From: CAZESH01 sp964514665
GTDB lineage: Bacteria > Bacillota > Bacilli > Paenibacillales > KCTC-25726
Direction: 5' to 3'
NCBI GenBank assembly: GCA_964514665.1
Contig: CAZESH010000012.1
Coordinates: 1-31,986, forward strand
DNA: 31,986 bases
Shown: in pieces, positions 1 through 7,534 of the stretch
Position numbering within the stretch: position 1 is the first letter of the stretch
Layout: each line of letters begins with the position of its first letter
The notes under the pieces: generated by a model
Database searches by the model: none
Told to the model about the DNA's origin: nothing
Seen by the model: the letters and a program-made list of their open reading frames with translations, nothing else
Translations under genes and position numbers: made by a program

Positions 1-339
1 CGTCTATACGGTACGTTTCCAAGGCTGCTGGCAAAATATGTGCGGGAAGAGAAATTGATGGATTTGGAAGAAGCGGTGCGAAAAATGACCTCCTTGTCGG
101 CAAGGCGTTTCCACTTAAGCGACCGGGGACAAATCACCCGCGGTTATGTTGCGGACTTGGTTGTTTTCGACCCGGAACAAACCAGGGATGCAGCCACATA
201 CGAGCACCCCCGGCAATTTGCGGACGGCATTGAATATGTCATCGTTTCCGGCCAAGTGGTTCTGCATAGAAAGCAATGCACCAATGAACTTCCCGGCATG
301 CTGCTGAAACGTGGAAGTGCCGCACCTTCTTCAAGCTGA
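1..339 (+). CDS. N-acyl-D-amino-acid deacylase (D-aminoacylase), C-terminal part
   Basis: This is the 3' end of a gene that begins before the window; the reading frame is open from base 1 and gives about 112 residues. D-aminoacylases are amidohydrolase-fold enzymes that hydrolyse N-acyl-D-amino acids. The segment carries the family's C-terminal signature: RLYGTFPRLLAKYVREE, then EEAVRKMTSLSARRF, DRGQITRGYVADLVVFDP, and IEYVIVSGQVVL, the small beta-sandwich that closes amidohydrolases. The metal-binding residues would lie upstream, outside the window. It ends about 120 bp before the sugar locus and has no obvious hairpin terminator. Its presence next to an amino-sugar-like locus suggests use of cell-wall or modified amino compounds, which is inference. 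Recognition of the family is firm; substrate is not. Confidence 0.85.
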   Translation, partial: RLYGTFPRLLAKYVREEKLMDLEEAVRKMTSLSARRFHLSDRGQITRGYVADLVVFDPEQTRDAATYEHPRQFADGIEYVIVSGQVVLHRKQCTNELPGMLLKRGSAAPSSS

Positions 340-388
340 ACAGGCATCCGTAAAAATAAAAAAAACATCCAGAATAAATTATTAAAAT

Positions 389-438
389 GAAAAAAATATC
401 TTTTTTATAATTTCCCGAAATGATATGATGAAATTAAC
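389..438 (+). promoter_or_regulatory. Promoter/operator module of the regulator operon, shared with the ABC importer
   Basis: An A-tract/T-tract near-palindrome (about 389-406) is followed by CCGAAATGATATGATGAAA (415-433) and ATTAAC. The same order of elements recurs at 5737-5816 upstream of the sugar-binding lipoprotein, with CCGAAACATGATATGCTGAAA at 5782-5802. TATGAT at 424-429 could be a -10 box, but no good -35 is visible. The repetition suggests a common operator, perhaps for the RpiR regulator encoded at 695; this is inference. Confidence 0.4.
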
Positions 439-456
439 AGGGGAGATTCTCGCCCC

Positions 457-684
457 CTCGAACAAATAAAAGGAGGTTGCAACGTTCCGTGTCAAGCATT
501 GGAGGATGAGCCATTTTTGCCCGTAATCGGATTATTTAAGATGCAATTATGTCGATTCTCCGGTTTATATCAGCCTACGTTCAATGAAGCCGCCGAAGTG
601 ATTGAAGCGGGTGCTTATTTGGCAGCAATTGATGCTACATTGCAGCATTGTCCCAATGCAGAAACAGTCGGCAGCAGAAAGTGA
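457..684 (+). pseudogene. nanE: Decayed N-acetylmannosamine-6-phosphate 2-epimerase (nanE remnant)
   Basis: Read from 457 in one frame, the sequence gives LEQIKGGCNVPCQALEDEP, matching the start of NanE (typically ML-x-x-IKGGLIVSCQALE-x-EP). It then jumps directly to LPVIGLFK, a motif normally some 40 residues further on, and continues with PTFNEAAEVIEAGA and AIDATL before stopping at 682. So there is no initiator codon (CCC CTC where ATG CTC would be expected), an internal deletion, and loss of the last third including most of the TIM barrel. NanE converts ManNAc-6-phosphate to GlcNAc-6-phosphate in sialic acid catabolism. The relic sits immediately before an RpiR regulator and a ROK kinase, the usual company of nan genes. 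The match is from memory of the family, but the motif order is very specific. Confidence 0.72.
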
Positions 685-694
685 GGTTCCGTTT

Positions 695-1564
695 ATGAAA
701 CAAACCCGGAAGCTTCCCCAATCATCCAATACGCTGCTTCTCATCTCAAGCATCTACAAGTCGCTTACGAAGGCGGAGAAGAAGGTAGCCGATGCCGTCC
801 AGAACAACCCGGAGATAGCGGTATACTTGACCGTGACGGATCTGTCCGAAAAGGCGGGAGTCGGTGAGACGTCGGTCATTCGCTTCTGCCGAAAACTGGG
901 ATACCGGGGCTATCATGATTTCAAATTGGCCATGGCCCAGGATATCGTGAATCTGCCGAATTATATTGAAGGACATATCGAGGAATCGGACGATGCAGGG
1001 GTTATTGCACAAAAAATTAGCGCAAACAACGTAAACATGCTTCAAAACACACTGGATTTGATCCATGCGGAAGAGCTGAAAAAAGTGGCGCAAACCATCC
1101 TGAAAGCAAAAAGACTATACATTTACGGCGTAGGCTCATCCGGCATTACAGCATTGGATGCGCATTACAGATTCATGCGATTGGGAATTGAGGTGGAAGC
1201 CCAGCGAGACTCCCATATCATTGCGATGTCGTCGTCGCTTGTGAAAAAGGAAGATGTCGTTTTGGGGATTTCCACTTCGGGAAGCACGAGAGATTTGGTG
1301 GACTCTGTCAAGAATGCCAAAAAGAATGGGGCAACCGTCATCTGTTTAACCAGTCATGCCCGATCCCCGATCACCAATCATGCGGATCATATCTTGCTGG
1401 TTCCATCCAAAGAAATGCCGACACAGGGGGGCGCCTTGTCCACAAAAATCGCCCAGATTCATATGCTGGATATCTTAAGCTCGCTGGTTTATCTAATGAC
1501 CAAGAAAACGGCGGACGCGGCGATCAAGAAAACGGCTGAATCCGTTGCTGACAAATTGTATTAA
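695..1564 (+). CDS. MurR/RpiR family transcriptional regulator
   Basis: A sugar-phosphate-responsive regulator of about 289 residues, the usual family size. The N-terminal HTH_6 domain spans roughly residues 15-90 and includes SLTKAEKKVADAV and the recognition region GVGETSVIRFCRKLGYRGY. A C-terminal SIS sugar-phosphate-binding domain (about 130-260) contains YGVGSSGITALDAHYRFMRLG and VLGISTSGSTRDLVDSVKNA. The ATG at 695 is chosen because GTGAGG lies 8 bases upstream and the homology begins at the next few residues; an open upstream frame from 602 overlaps the nanE relic and is not coding. It lies 27 bp before the ROK kinase and probably controls this locus, with amino-sugar or sugar phosphates as inducer by family analogy. 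The exact effector is unknown. Confidence 0.88.
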   Translation: MKQTRKLPQSSNTLLLISSIYKSLTKAEKKVADAVQNNPEIAVYLTVTDLSEKAGVGETSVIRFCRKLGYRGYHDFKLAMAQDIVNLPNYIEGHIEESDDAGVIAQKISANNVNMLQNTLDLIHAEELKKVAQTILKAKRLYIYGVGSSGITALDAHYRFMRLGIEVEAQRDSHIIAMSSSLVKKEDVVLGISTSGSTRDLVDSVKNAKKNGATVICLTSHARSPITNHADHILLVPSKEMPTQGGALSTKIAQIHMLDILSSLVYLMTKKTADAAIKKTAESVADKLY

Positions 1565-1591
1565 CGATTGCGGACATGGCAGGTGACTGCG

Positions 1592-2542
1592 TTGAACGAT
1601 TGGGCGGTTGGAGTGGATATCGGCGGGACAAAAATTCATTTTGCCTTGGTTGATCAGAATGGCTGCATCATATATCAAGAGATTATTCCCACAAAAGCGG
1701 AAGAAGGGCCTTCTGCTGTGCTGAAAAGGATTTTTGGAGGGATTGCTTCCGTTTTAAGAAAAGCACAAGAATTAGATGAAAACCGTCATGTTTTAGGAAT
1801 AGGTGTGGGCAGCGCGGGGCAAATCGATTTTGCTACAGGAACTGTGAAATTTGCGGTTGATACGCTTCCCGGATGGACTGGAACCGCATTGAAGCGTGAA
1901 ATTGAACTGAACTTTCCGTATTCTGTTTTTGTCGACAATGACGTAAATGTCTTGGCGATTGCCGAGAAATGCTTCGGTGCGGGGAAATCGTTCAATTATT
2001 TTGTTTGTCTTGCTCTTGGAACCGGGGTGGGAGGCGCAATTGTAGAGTCGGGCCATTTGATCAGAGGCTCTTTTGGAGGAGCTGGAGAATTGGGTCATGT
2101 TTGTGTCGATTTCGATGGTCCTCAATGTAACTGCGGGAACTACGGTTGTCTGGAGTTGTACGCGTCAGGCACGGGAATTACCAGAATTGCCGAAGAGATG
2201 ATATGGGAAAACAACTGGCATGTGGATTGGGAAACAAATTCGCGGGATGTTATGGAGGCTTGGAAGCGGCACGATTTCTACGCTTCCCTGGTCATGCGTA
2301 AAGTTATACAGGCGCTCAGTTCGGCAACAGCCAGCTTTATTCATATTTTTAATCCGGAAGCTGTCATTATCGGTGGAGGTGTTTCCGAAGCGGGAGCTGA
2401 GTTTTTTGAATCCTTGATTCGTGAAACGAAAATCAAGACAACCCCCGCAATGTGGGAATCCGCAACAATAATCCCGGCAACAGTAGGTATTGATTCCGGA
2501 GTGATCGGAGCTGCGGCGCAATTGTGGAATTATCAAGAATAA
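1592..2542 (+). CDS. ROK family sugar kinase
   Basis: A 316-residue ROK protein, probably a cytosolic ATP-dependent sugar kinase. The N-terminal phosphate-binding motif is VGVDIGGTKIHFALVD. The segment FVDNDVNVLAIAE holds the catalytic Asp region. GTGVGGAIV is the second phosphate motif, and the Zn-binding ROK signature GHVCVDFDGPQCNCGNYGCLE has the expected His and Cys residues. The TTG at 1592 is preferred: AGGTGA sits 5 bases upstream, and the homology begins immediately after. ROK kinases act on glucose, ManNAc, GlcNAc or allose; the neighbouring nanE relic hints at a ManNAc-kinase-like ancestry, but specificity cannot be read from this sequence. It is co-oriented and probably cotranscribed with the regulator before it and the oxidoreductase 24 bp after it. 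Confidence 0.87.
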   Translation: MNDWAVGVDIGGTKIHFALVDQNGCIIYQEIIPTKAEEGPSAVLKRIFGGIASVLRKAQELDENRHVLGIGVGSAGQIDFATGTVKFAVDTLPGWTGTALKREIELNFPYSVFVDNDVNVLAIAEKCFGAGKSFNYFVCLALGTGVGGAIVESGHLIRGSFGGAGELGHVCVDFDGPQCNCGNYGCLELYASGTGITRIAEEMIWENNWHVDWETNSRDVMEAWKRHDFYASLVMRKVIQALSSATASFIHIFNPEAVIIGGGVSEAGAEFFESLIRETKIKTTPAMWESATIIPATVGIDSGVIGAAAQLWNYQE

Positions 2543-2566
2543 AATCAAAAAAGGAGAGAGATAATC

Positions 2567-3631
2567 TTGAGCCAAATAAAAATCGGCGTAATCGGGGCAG
2601 GTTCCATTTCAAGCGTTCATCTCGATGCATACGAGAACAACAGTGAAGTGGAAGTTTTTGCGATATGCGACTTGAATGAATCAAGGGCAAAAGAAAAGGC
2701 GGAAAAATATAAAGCCGCAAAGGTTTACACAGATTACAAGGAAATGTTGAATGATCCTGAAATTGAGGCGGTCAGCGTCTGCACTTGGAACAATATGCAT
2801 GCTGAAATCAGCATTGCAGCTTTGCAAGCAGGGAAACACGTGCTGTGCGAAAAACCGCTTAGTAAAACAGTCGAGGAAGCTTTACGCGTGGAAGAAGCGG
2901 TCAAGCAAACCGGCAAGATCCTTCAAGTCGGCTTCGTGCGCAGATATGCCAGCAATTCAAAAATTATCAAGGCATTTAAAGATGCAGGAGATTTGGGGGA
3001 TATTTATTATGCCAAAACCAGCGCTATTCGCCGTTTAGGCAATCCAGGCGGATGGTTTTCCGACATTTCCCGTTCGGGCGGCGGCCCGTTGATTGATATC
3101 GGGGTCCACGTGATTGATATCTGCTGGTATTTGATGGGCAAGCCGAAAGTGAAATCGGTTTCGGCAAATACGTATCGCAAGCTGGGTAACCGGTCCAATA
3201 TTCAAAACTTGTCTTTCTATAAGGCTGCAGACTATGATGCAAGCAAAAATGATGTGGAAGATATGGCGAATGCGCTGATTCGTTTTGAAAACGGGGCTTC
3301 GCTGATGGTCGATGTCAGCTACACGCTTCATGCTTCAAAAGATGAGATCAGTGTCAAGCTTTATGGGGAAAAGGGCGGTGCTGAGTTGGAACCGGAACTT
3401 CAAATTATTTCCGAAAAATATAATACCATTCTGAACATGACTCCGCAGACAGACAGCAAAACTTTTGATTTCAAAGAAGCTTTCCAAAATGAGATTGACC
3501 ACTTTATCAGTATGGTTCAGGGAAAAGCTGAGCCTGTCAGTCCAGTGGAAGACGGTGTTGAGATGATGAAAATTTTGGCGGCTGTTTATGAATCCGGTGA
3601 AAAAGGATCGGAAATCCGTTTTGATAAATAG
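2567..3631 (+). CDS. Gfo/Idh/MocA family NAD(P)-dependent oxidoreductase
   Basis: 354 residues, standard for the family. The N-terminal Rossmann domain begins IGVIGAGSISSVHLDAY. The signature HVLCEKPLSKTVEEAL lies near residue 95 and carries the EKP lysine used in catalysis. The C-terminal alpha/beta domain has GGGPLIDIGVHVIDICWYLMG with the conserved Asp and His. Members oxidise or reduce sugars, inositols and sugar derivatives with NAD(P). The TTG start at 2567 is supported by AAGGAG at 2551-2556. It sits between the ROK kinase and a sugar isomerase-like gene; such Gfo/TIM-barrel pairs commonly convert an imported sugar through 3-keto or epimerised intermediates, so a linked two-step reaction is likely. 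The substrate is unknown. Confidence 0.88.
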   Translation: MSQIKIGVIGAGSISSVHLDAYENNSEVEVFAICDLNESRAKEKAEKYKAAKVYTDYKEMLNDPEIEAVSVCTWNNMHAEISIAALQAGKHVLCEKPLSKTVEEALRVEEAVKQTGKILQVGFVRRYASNSKIIKAFKDAGDLGDIYYAKTSAIRRLGNPGGWFSDISRSGGGPLIDIGVHVIDICWYLMGKPKVKSVSANTYRKLGNRSNIQNLSFYKAADYDASKNDVEDMANALIRFENGASLMVDVSYTLHASKDEISVKLYGEKGGAELEPELQIISEKYNTILNMTPQTDSKTFDFKEAFQNEIDHFISMVQGKAEPVSPVEDGVEMMKILAAVYESGEKGSEIRFDK

Positions 3632-3656
3632 GAAACAGTGGGAGGGGGAATTCTTT

Positions 3657-4529
3657 ATGAAATTCGGTCTAAGCTCTTACAGTTTGTTTCAAGCAATGAA
3701 GTCCGGGGAAATGAACATATTGGAAGTGATTCAATGGTGCGCCGATCAAGGCGCAGAGCATGTGGAGATCGTGCCTGAGCTTGGTTTCAGTTTTGCCCAA
3801 AATCCGCAATTGGTTGAAGCCATAAGGGAACAAGCGGAAAAGTCCGGAGTTGAACTGTCCAATTATGCAATCGGGGCGAATTTTATCGTCGATACCGATG
3901 AAAAATATCGGGCGGAAATTGAAAGGGTCAAGCAGCAGATAGATATCGCCAACCGTCTCGGAATTAAGTTGATGCGGCATGATGTGGCATCTCGACCGCT
4001 TGATGAAACGGGTATTGTGAATTTTGACCGCGATCTGGAAAGGCTTGCGGATGCTTGTCGGGAAATAGCGGATTATGCGGCCCAATACGGTATCACCACT
4101 AGTATTGAAAATCACGGATTTTACGTGCAGGCTAGTGACCGCGTCCATCTTTTGGTCAATCGGGTTGGCCGGTACAATTTTAAAACAACGCTTGATATCG
4201 GCAATTTTATGTGCGTGGATGAAGATCCTGCCACATCCGTAATGAAAAATCTGCCAATTGCCTCTATGGTGCATTTCAAGGATTTTTATCTCCGTCCGGC
4301 TGGAAAAAATCCTGGAAAGGGATGGTTCAAGACGCTATCCGGCAATTATTTGCGCGGTGCGATTGTAGGGCAGGGGGATATCGATATCCGGGAGATTGTA
4401 AGATTGGTCAAAGCTTCAGATTATGAAGGATACGTTTCAATTGAGTTTGAAGGTATGGAGAATTGCAAAGACGGTGCAGCTATCGGTTTGGAAAACCTGA
4501 AACGTTTTTGGGAGGAAGTTCAAGCGTGA
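3657..4529 (+). CDS. Sugar phosphate isomerase/epimerase family protein (AP endonuclease 2-like TIM barrel)
   Basis: 290 residues of the xylose-isomerase-like TIM-barrel superfamily. Metal-binding and catalytic strand motifs are visible: HVEIVPEL near the N terminus, TTSIENHGFYVQ (metal-binding Glu), TTLDIGNFMCVDEDP (Asp and neighbours), MVHFKDFYLRP (His and Asp) and YVSIEFEGMEN (final Glu). ATG 3657 is chosen over an upstream in-frame start because GGAGGGGG lies at 3641-3648 and homology starts at MKFGLSSYS. It follows the oxidoreductase by 25 bp, and its stop overlaps the GTG of the next gene by 4 bases, so the three are translationally linked. It probably isomerises or epimerises the sugar handled by the oxidoreductase; the exact reaction cannot be given. 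Confidence 0.82.
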   Translation: MKFGLSSYSLFQAMKSGEMNILEVIQWCADQGAEHVEIVPELGFSFAQNPQLVEAIREQAEKSGVELSNYAIGANFIVDTDEKYRAEIERVKQQIDIANRLGIKLMRHDVASRPLDETGIVNFDRDLERLADACREIADYAAQYGITTSIENHGFYVQASDRVHLLVNRVGRYNFKTTLDIGNFMCVDEDPATSVMKNLPIASMVHFKDFYLRPAGKNPGKGWFKTLSGNYLRGAIVGQGDIDIREIVRLVKASDYEGYVSIEFEGMENCKDGAAIGLENLKRFWEEVQA

Positions 4530-5704
4530 GCATCACCAAAGACATTCGGCAATTCCTGAATATTCACGGAGCAGGAAAATTGTTGTCCGCCATGCTATTA
4601 TATGGAATCGGCACGGGCATTTTGGCTCCGATGAACGCCAATTATTTGCGGGATGGAATTCATTTGTCCAAAGTCGAGATTGTTTCGATTTTCGCCCTTA
4701 CTTTACTGTTGAACATGATCATTACCATTACGGTGGGGTCGTTTAGCGACCGCATGAAAAGTAAGAAGACGATACCGCTTATTGCTGCTGTGATCTGTAT
4801 GAGTGGACTTGTTCTTTATATGCATGCGGACGGATACGGTACGGCAATGCTCGGAATGGTGCTGGCTTCAGCACCTTCCGGCATGATCATGGGACAGTTG
4901 TTTGCAATGGCGCGAAATCATTTTACGAAATACGCAGGAGATATCGTTGAAATGGCCCAGCTCTGGCTTCGCGCCAGTTTTAGCGTCGGTTTTTTTATGG
5001 GCTTGCTTCTTGGAGCGAATTTGTTTTTGGTTGCAACGTTTAAAGGTGTGCTTTGGGGAAATTTAGCCGGATACCTTTTTTTATTCTTGATTCTTCTGTC
5101 TTATCGGGAGGTCAAGATTGATAAGAGTACCGCCCAAAAAGGGAAAGGCGAACCTTTTTCGCTCTTAATGCTGATAGCGCTGCTAATGATTTCCACTAGT
5201 GATGCCATCCGCGGGTTGTATTTGCCGCTTGTGGTTAATGAGTTGTTCGGCAAACCCCAATTAATGTCATATCTCTGGAGCGCTCAGGCCGTTTTTGAAC
5301 TGCTGTTTATGACGGTAGGCGGATATTGGGCAGCCAAATACGGCAGTATTAAAATCATATGGATAGGCAGTCTTTCTGCACTTCTTGTCTTCTCGCTTTA
5401 TAGTTCAAGTCCGCCGCTGATTTGGTTTTTTATCGCTCAGCCTTTCTATTCTTTTTTCGTGTCCATTCTGTATGGTGTTGCGATGGGCTATGTGCAGCGG
5501 ATGTTTATTAACCACACGGGATTTGGCGCGAGTTTGTATGTATTTATTTCGCAAACTGCTTCGTTTATCGGCTACTTCCTGCCACTGGTCATTAAGGGGA
5601 TTACTCCGCATATTTTCCTCATCCCGCTTTTATTAGTGGTATTAGGCTTGATATTGATCGTATATGCATTAATGCGAGAGAAACAGGTGATTTCAGCTGC
5701 ATAA
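4526..5704 (+). CDS. MFS transporter
   Basis: A 392-residue polytopic membrane protein with about 12 hydrophobic segments, as expected for the major facilitator superfamily. Motif A is recognisable between TM2 and TM3 as GSFSDRMKSKKTIPL. A second half begins near residue 205 after a basic and polar cytoplasmic loop (DKSTAQKGKGEP). The GTG start at 4526 overlaps the stop of the isomerase gene (GTGA), and GGAGGAAG lies at 4511-4518. It closes the first half of the locus: about 350 bp of AT-rich regulatory DNA separates it from the ABC importer. It may import or export the sugar, acid or a pathway product; direction and substrate cannot be assigned. Confidence 0.85.
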   Translation: MSITKDIRQFLNIHGAGKLLSAMLLYGIGTGILAPMNANYLRDGIHLSKVEIVSIFALTLLLNMIITITVGSFSDRMKSKKTIPLIAAVICMSGLVLYMHADGYGTAMLGMVLASAPSGMIMGQLFAMARNHFTKYAGDIVEMAQLWLRASFSVGFFMGLLLGANLFLVATFKGVLWGNLAGYLFLFLILLSYREVKIDKSTAQKGKGEPFSLLMLIALLMISTSDAIRGLYLPLVVNELFGKPQLMSYLWSAQAVFELLFMTVGGYWAAKYGSIKIIWIGSLSALLVFSLYSSSPPLIWFFIAQPFYSFFVSILYGVAMGYVQRMFINHTGFGASLYVFISQTASFIGYFLPLVIKGITPHIFLIPLLLVVLGLILIVYALMREKQVISAA

Positions 5705-5736
5705 ATTTTTAGCATTATGCATTATGATTTTCACAG

Positions 5737-5816
5737 AAAAAAAATATTGTTTTTTTTAGAAGATTATAATGGATAATAATTCCGAAACATGATATGCTGA
5801 AACTATAAAAAAATTA
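5737..5816 (+). promoter_or_regulatory. Second copy of the shared promoter/operator module
   Basis: An A8-TATTG-T8 near-palindrome at about 5737-5757, TATAAT at 5765-5770, then CCGAAACATGATATGCTGAAA at 5782-5802 and ATTAAC. The order mirrors 389-438 in front of the regulator gene, with a 2-base insertion in the core. The two copies stand before the two transcription units of one locus, which fits a shared regulator. The protein that binds is not known. Confidence 0.4.
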
Positions 5817-5906
5817 ACAAAATTCAAAAGTTTATTTTTTTTGCTAAATATAGAAGAAAATATCCTTAATTAGTAATCGATAAAAAGTAATTATTTATTT
5901 TTATTT

Positions 5907-5920
5907 TGTAAGCGCTTTTA
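5907..5920 (+). promoter_or_regulatory. cre site (CcpA catabolite repression) before the ABC sugar importer
   Basis: TGTAAGCGCTTTTA matches the cre consensus TGWAARCGYTWNCW at all but one position. It abuts a possible -10 box TATACT at 5919-5924, a position where bound CcpA-HPr(Ser-P) would block transcription. It lies about 133 bp before the lipoprotein start and suggests that sugar uptake is repressed by preferred carbon sources. Confidence 0.7.
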
Positions 5921-5946
5921 TACTTGAGAACAAAGGAGGCTTTGGA

Positions 5947-6024
5947 ATGCTATCTATTTGGAGGGCACCACCAGAACACGATGACACAATTAAAAGCGAT
6001 ATACGTTTTTGGTACCAAATATAA
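5947..6024 (+). CDS. Possible 25-aa leader peptide before the sugar-binding lipoprotein
   Basis: An ATG at 5947 follows a near-perfect ribosome site, AAAGGAGG at 5932-5939, with 7 bases of spacing. It opens a frame of 25 codons (starting MLSIWRAPPEHDD) ending at TAA 6022. It lies just after the cre/-10 region and ends 28 bp before the lipoprotein start. No family is recognised. It could be a regulatory leader, a small protein, or a relic; the strong ribosome site is the only solid evidence. Confidence 0.3.
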   Translation: MLSIWRAPPEHDDTIKSDIRFWYQI

Positions 6025-6052
6025 AATTATAAAAAAATGGAGGTACGAAGGG

Positions 6053-7450
6053 ATGAAAATAACAAAGAAAACACTGGTATCATTGTTGGTTTTAATTTTC
6101 TCGGTTTCTATTATTCTGAGTGGATGCGGTAAATCGACAAGCAGCAGCAGTACGGCAACTGATTCCGGCAGCAAGAGTGATTCCACTGCAAAAGCTGATT
6201 CCGGATCATCAAAAGGGAAAACTGAAATTGTCTGGTTGGTCAGAACCGATCCCAACATGATCAAATGGGAAAAGGAAATGATCACACAATTCGAAGAAAA
6301 AAATCCGAATATCTCTGTAAAATTGGAAACGATTCCTCAGGATCAAATCGACCAGCGCTTGACGACAATGATTGCTAGCGGCAACGTGCCGGATGTTTGG
6401 TCATCTAATTGGGCTAATTCCGGTTTCGCAACCTACCGGAAGATGGGAGCTCTTCTGGATTTGACACCGTATATTCAAACTGATCAGGATGCCACCAAAG
6501 GCATTTCACAAAAGATCATGGACATTTATAAAATAGACGGAAAAACTTACGGAATGCCGATGCTGGCAATCGGAAGTTTCGTATTTTACAATAAAGACCT
6601 TTTTGACAAAGCCGGATTGGCATATCCGCCGACAGATTGGGACGATACGTCGTGGACTTGGGATAAAATGTTACAAGACGCCCAAAAGTTGACAAATAAC
6701 TCCGGTGACCAAAAAACACAGGTTTGGGGCTTGTTGGATAATAACGCTACAAATATTCAAACCTGGGAGTTTGGTGGAGACTTATTCAGCAAGGAAGCTT
6801 ACCAAACCGGTGACATGGGAGAACCTCAGGTGCTTACCAATCCCATAAATAAAGAAGCGCTTCAAGCGGAAGTTGATCTCATTCAGAAATATAAAGTATC
6901 TCCCAACAGATCACAGTTGGATGCTGTAAATCAAATTGGCGATCCGTTCATGACCGGAAAAGTTGCGATGGTTAAAAACGGCGGTTGGGGTTTCTGGGTA
7001 TACGGTTCAGCTAAGTTCCATTGGGGCGTTGCAGCAATGCCTTATGTGGAAGGAAGAAAAGCCGCATTGTATGTTGACCCATGGAATATCAGCGCCAAGA
7101 GCAAGCATCCCGATGAATCCTGGAAGCTTATCAAATTCCTTACGGATCCAAATGCCGGTGGAAAAGCTTTCATGAAAGTAACAAACGCTACACCGGCGAA
7201 CGATACCCTTCTTGAGGATTGGTACAATCAAATGTCGGGTGTAACCGGTATGACAGTAGATCAGATCAAACAAGTCAATGAAGGTGCGATTAAATACGGA
7301 AGAGAAGCCGATAACCATCTTATTGATAAGTTTTCGACGATCAATAACACAATCTCTCAGACTATGACCTCTGTGTATAACGGAAAAACATCCGTAGAGG
7401 ATGGACTGAAGGAAATCGACAAGAATCTGCGCTCACTGAATCTCAAATAA
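6053..7450 (+). CDS. ABC transporter sugar-binding lipoprotein
   Basis: A 465-residue extracellular solute-binding protein of the family-1 (maltose/oligosaccharide) type. The N terminus is a lipoprotein signal: two lysine-rich residues, a hydrophobic stretch, then lipobox LSGC with the lipidated Cys at residue 25. A Ser/Thr-rich linker (about 27-55) tethers the binding domain. Typical motifs follow: TEIVWLVRTDPN, the FEEKNPNISVKLE strand, YGMPMLAIGSFVFYNKDLF and the C-terminal KFLTDPNAGGKAF region. The start ATG 6053 has GGAGGT at 6039-6044; upstream in-frame codons are not part of it. It delivers a sugar to the two permeases encoded next. A hairpin lies between this gene and the permeases, probably giving more binding protein than permease. 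Confidence 0.92.
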   Translation: MKITKKTLVSLLVLIFSVSIILSGCGKSTSSSSTATDSGSKSDSTAKADSGSSKGKTEIVWLVRTDPNMIKWEKEMITQFEEKNPNISVKLETIPQDQIDQRLTTMIASGNVPDVWSSNWANSGFATYRKMGALLDLTPYIQTDQDATKGISQKIMDIYKIDGKTYGMPMLAIGSFVFYNKDLFDKAGLAYPPTDWDDTSWTWDKMLQDAQKLTNNSGDQKTQVWGLLDNNATNIQTWEFGGDLFSKEAYQTGDMGEPQVLTNPINKEALQAEVDLIQKYKVSPNRSQLDAVNQIGDPFMTGKVAMVKNGGWGFWVYGSAKFHWGVAAMPYVEGRKAALYVDPWNISAKSKHPDESWKLIKFLTDPNAGGKAFMKVTNATPANDTLLEDWYNQMSGVTGMTVDQIKQVNEGAIKYGREADNHLIDKFSTINNTISQTMTSVYNGKTSVEDGLKEIDKNLRSLNLK

Positions 7451-7480
7451 AACGGATATTTAGACAAACTAACAACAAAT

Positions 7481-7516
7481 GCTCCCTTGCGTTGACCCGC
7501 AAGGGGGCAATTTTCT
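7481..7516 (+). terminator. Intra-operon hairpin between binding protein and permease genes
   Basis: GCTCCCTTGCG (7481-7491) pairs with CGCAAGGGGGC (7498-7508) through an 11-bp stem with one G-U pair and a 6-base loop, followed by AATTTTCT. It acts as a partial terminator or as an mRNA stabiliser for the upstream transcript, a common arrangement in sugar ABC operons. Confidence 0.75.
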
Positions 7517-7534
7517 AAAAAAGAGGTGATTGCA

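Noticed and set aside
746..1093. Minus-strand open frame inside the regulator gene
   Set aside because: It lies wholly inside a well-supported gene on the other strand, has no ribosome site and no recognisable protein features.
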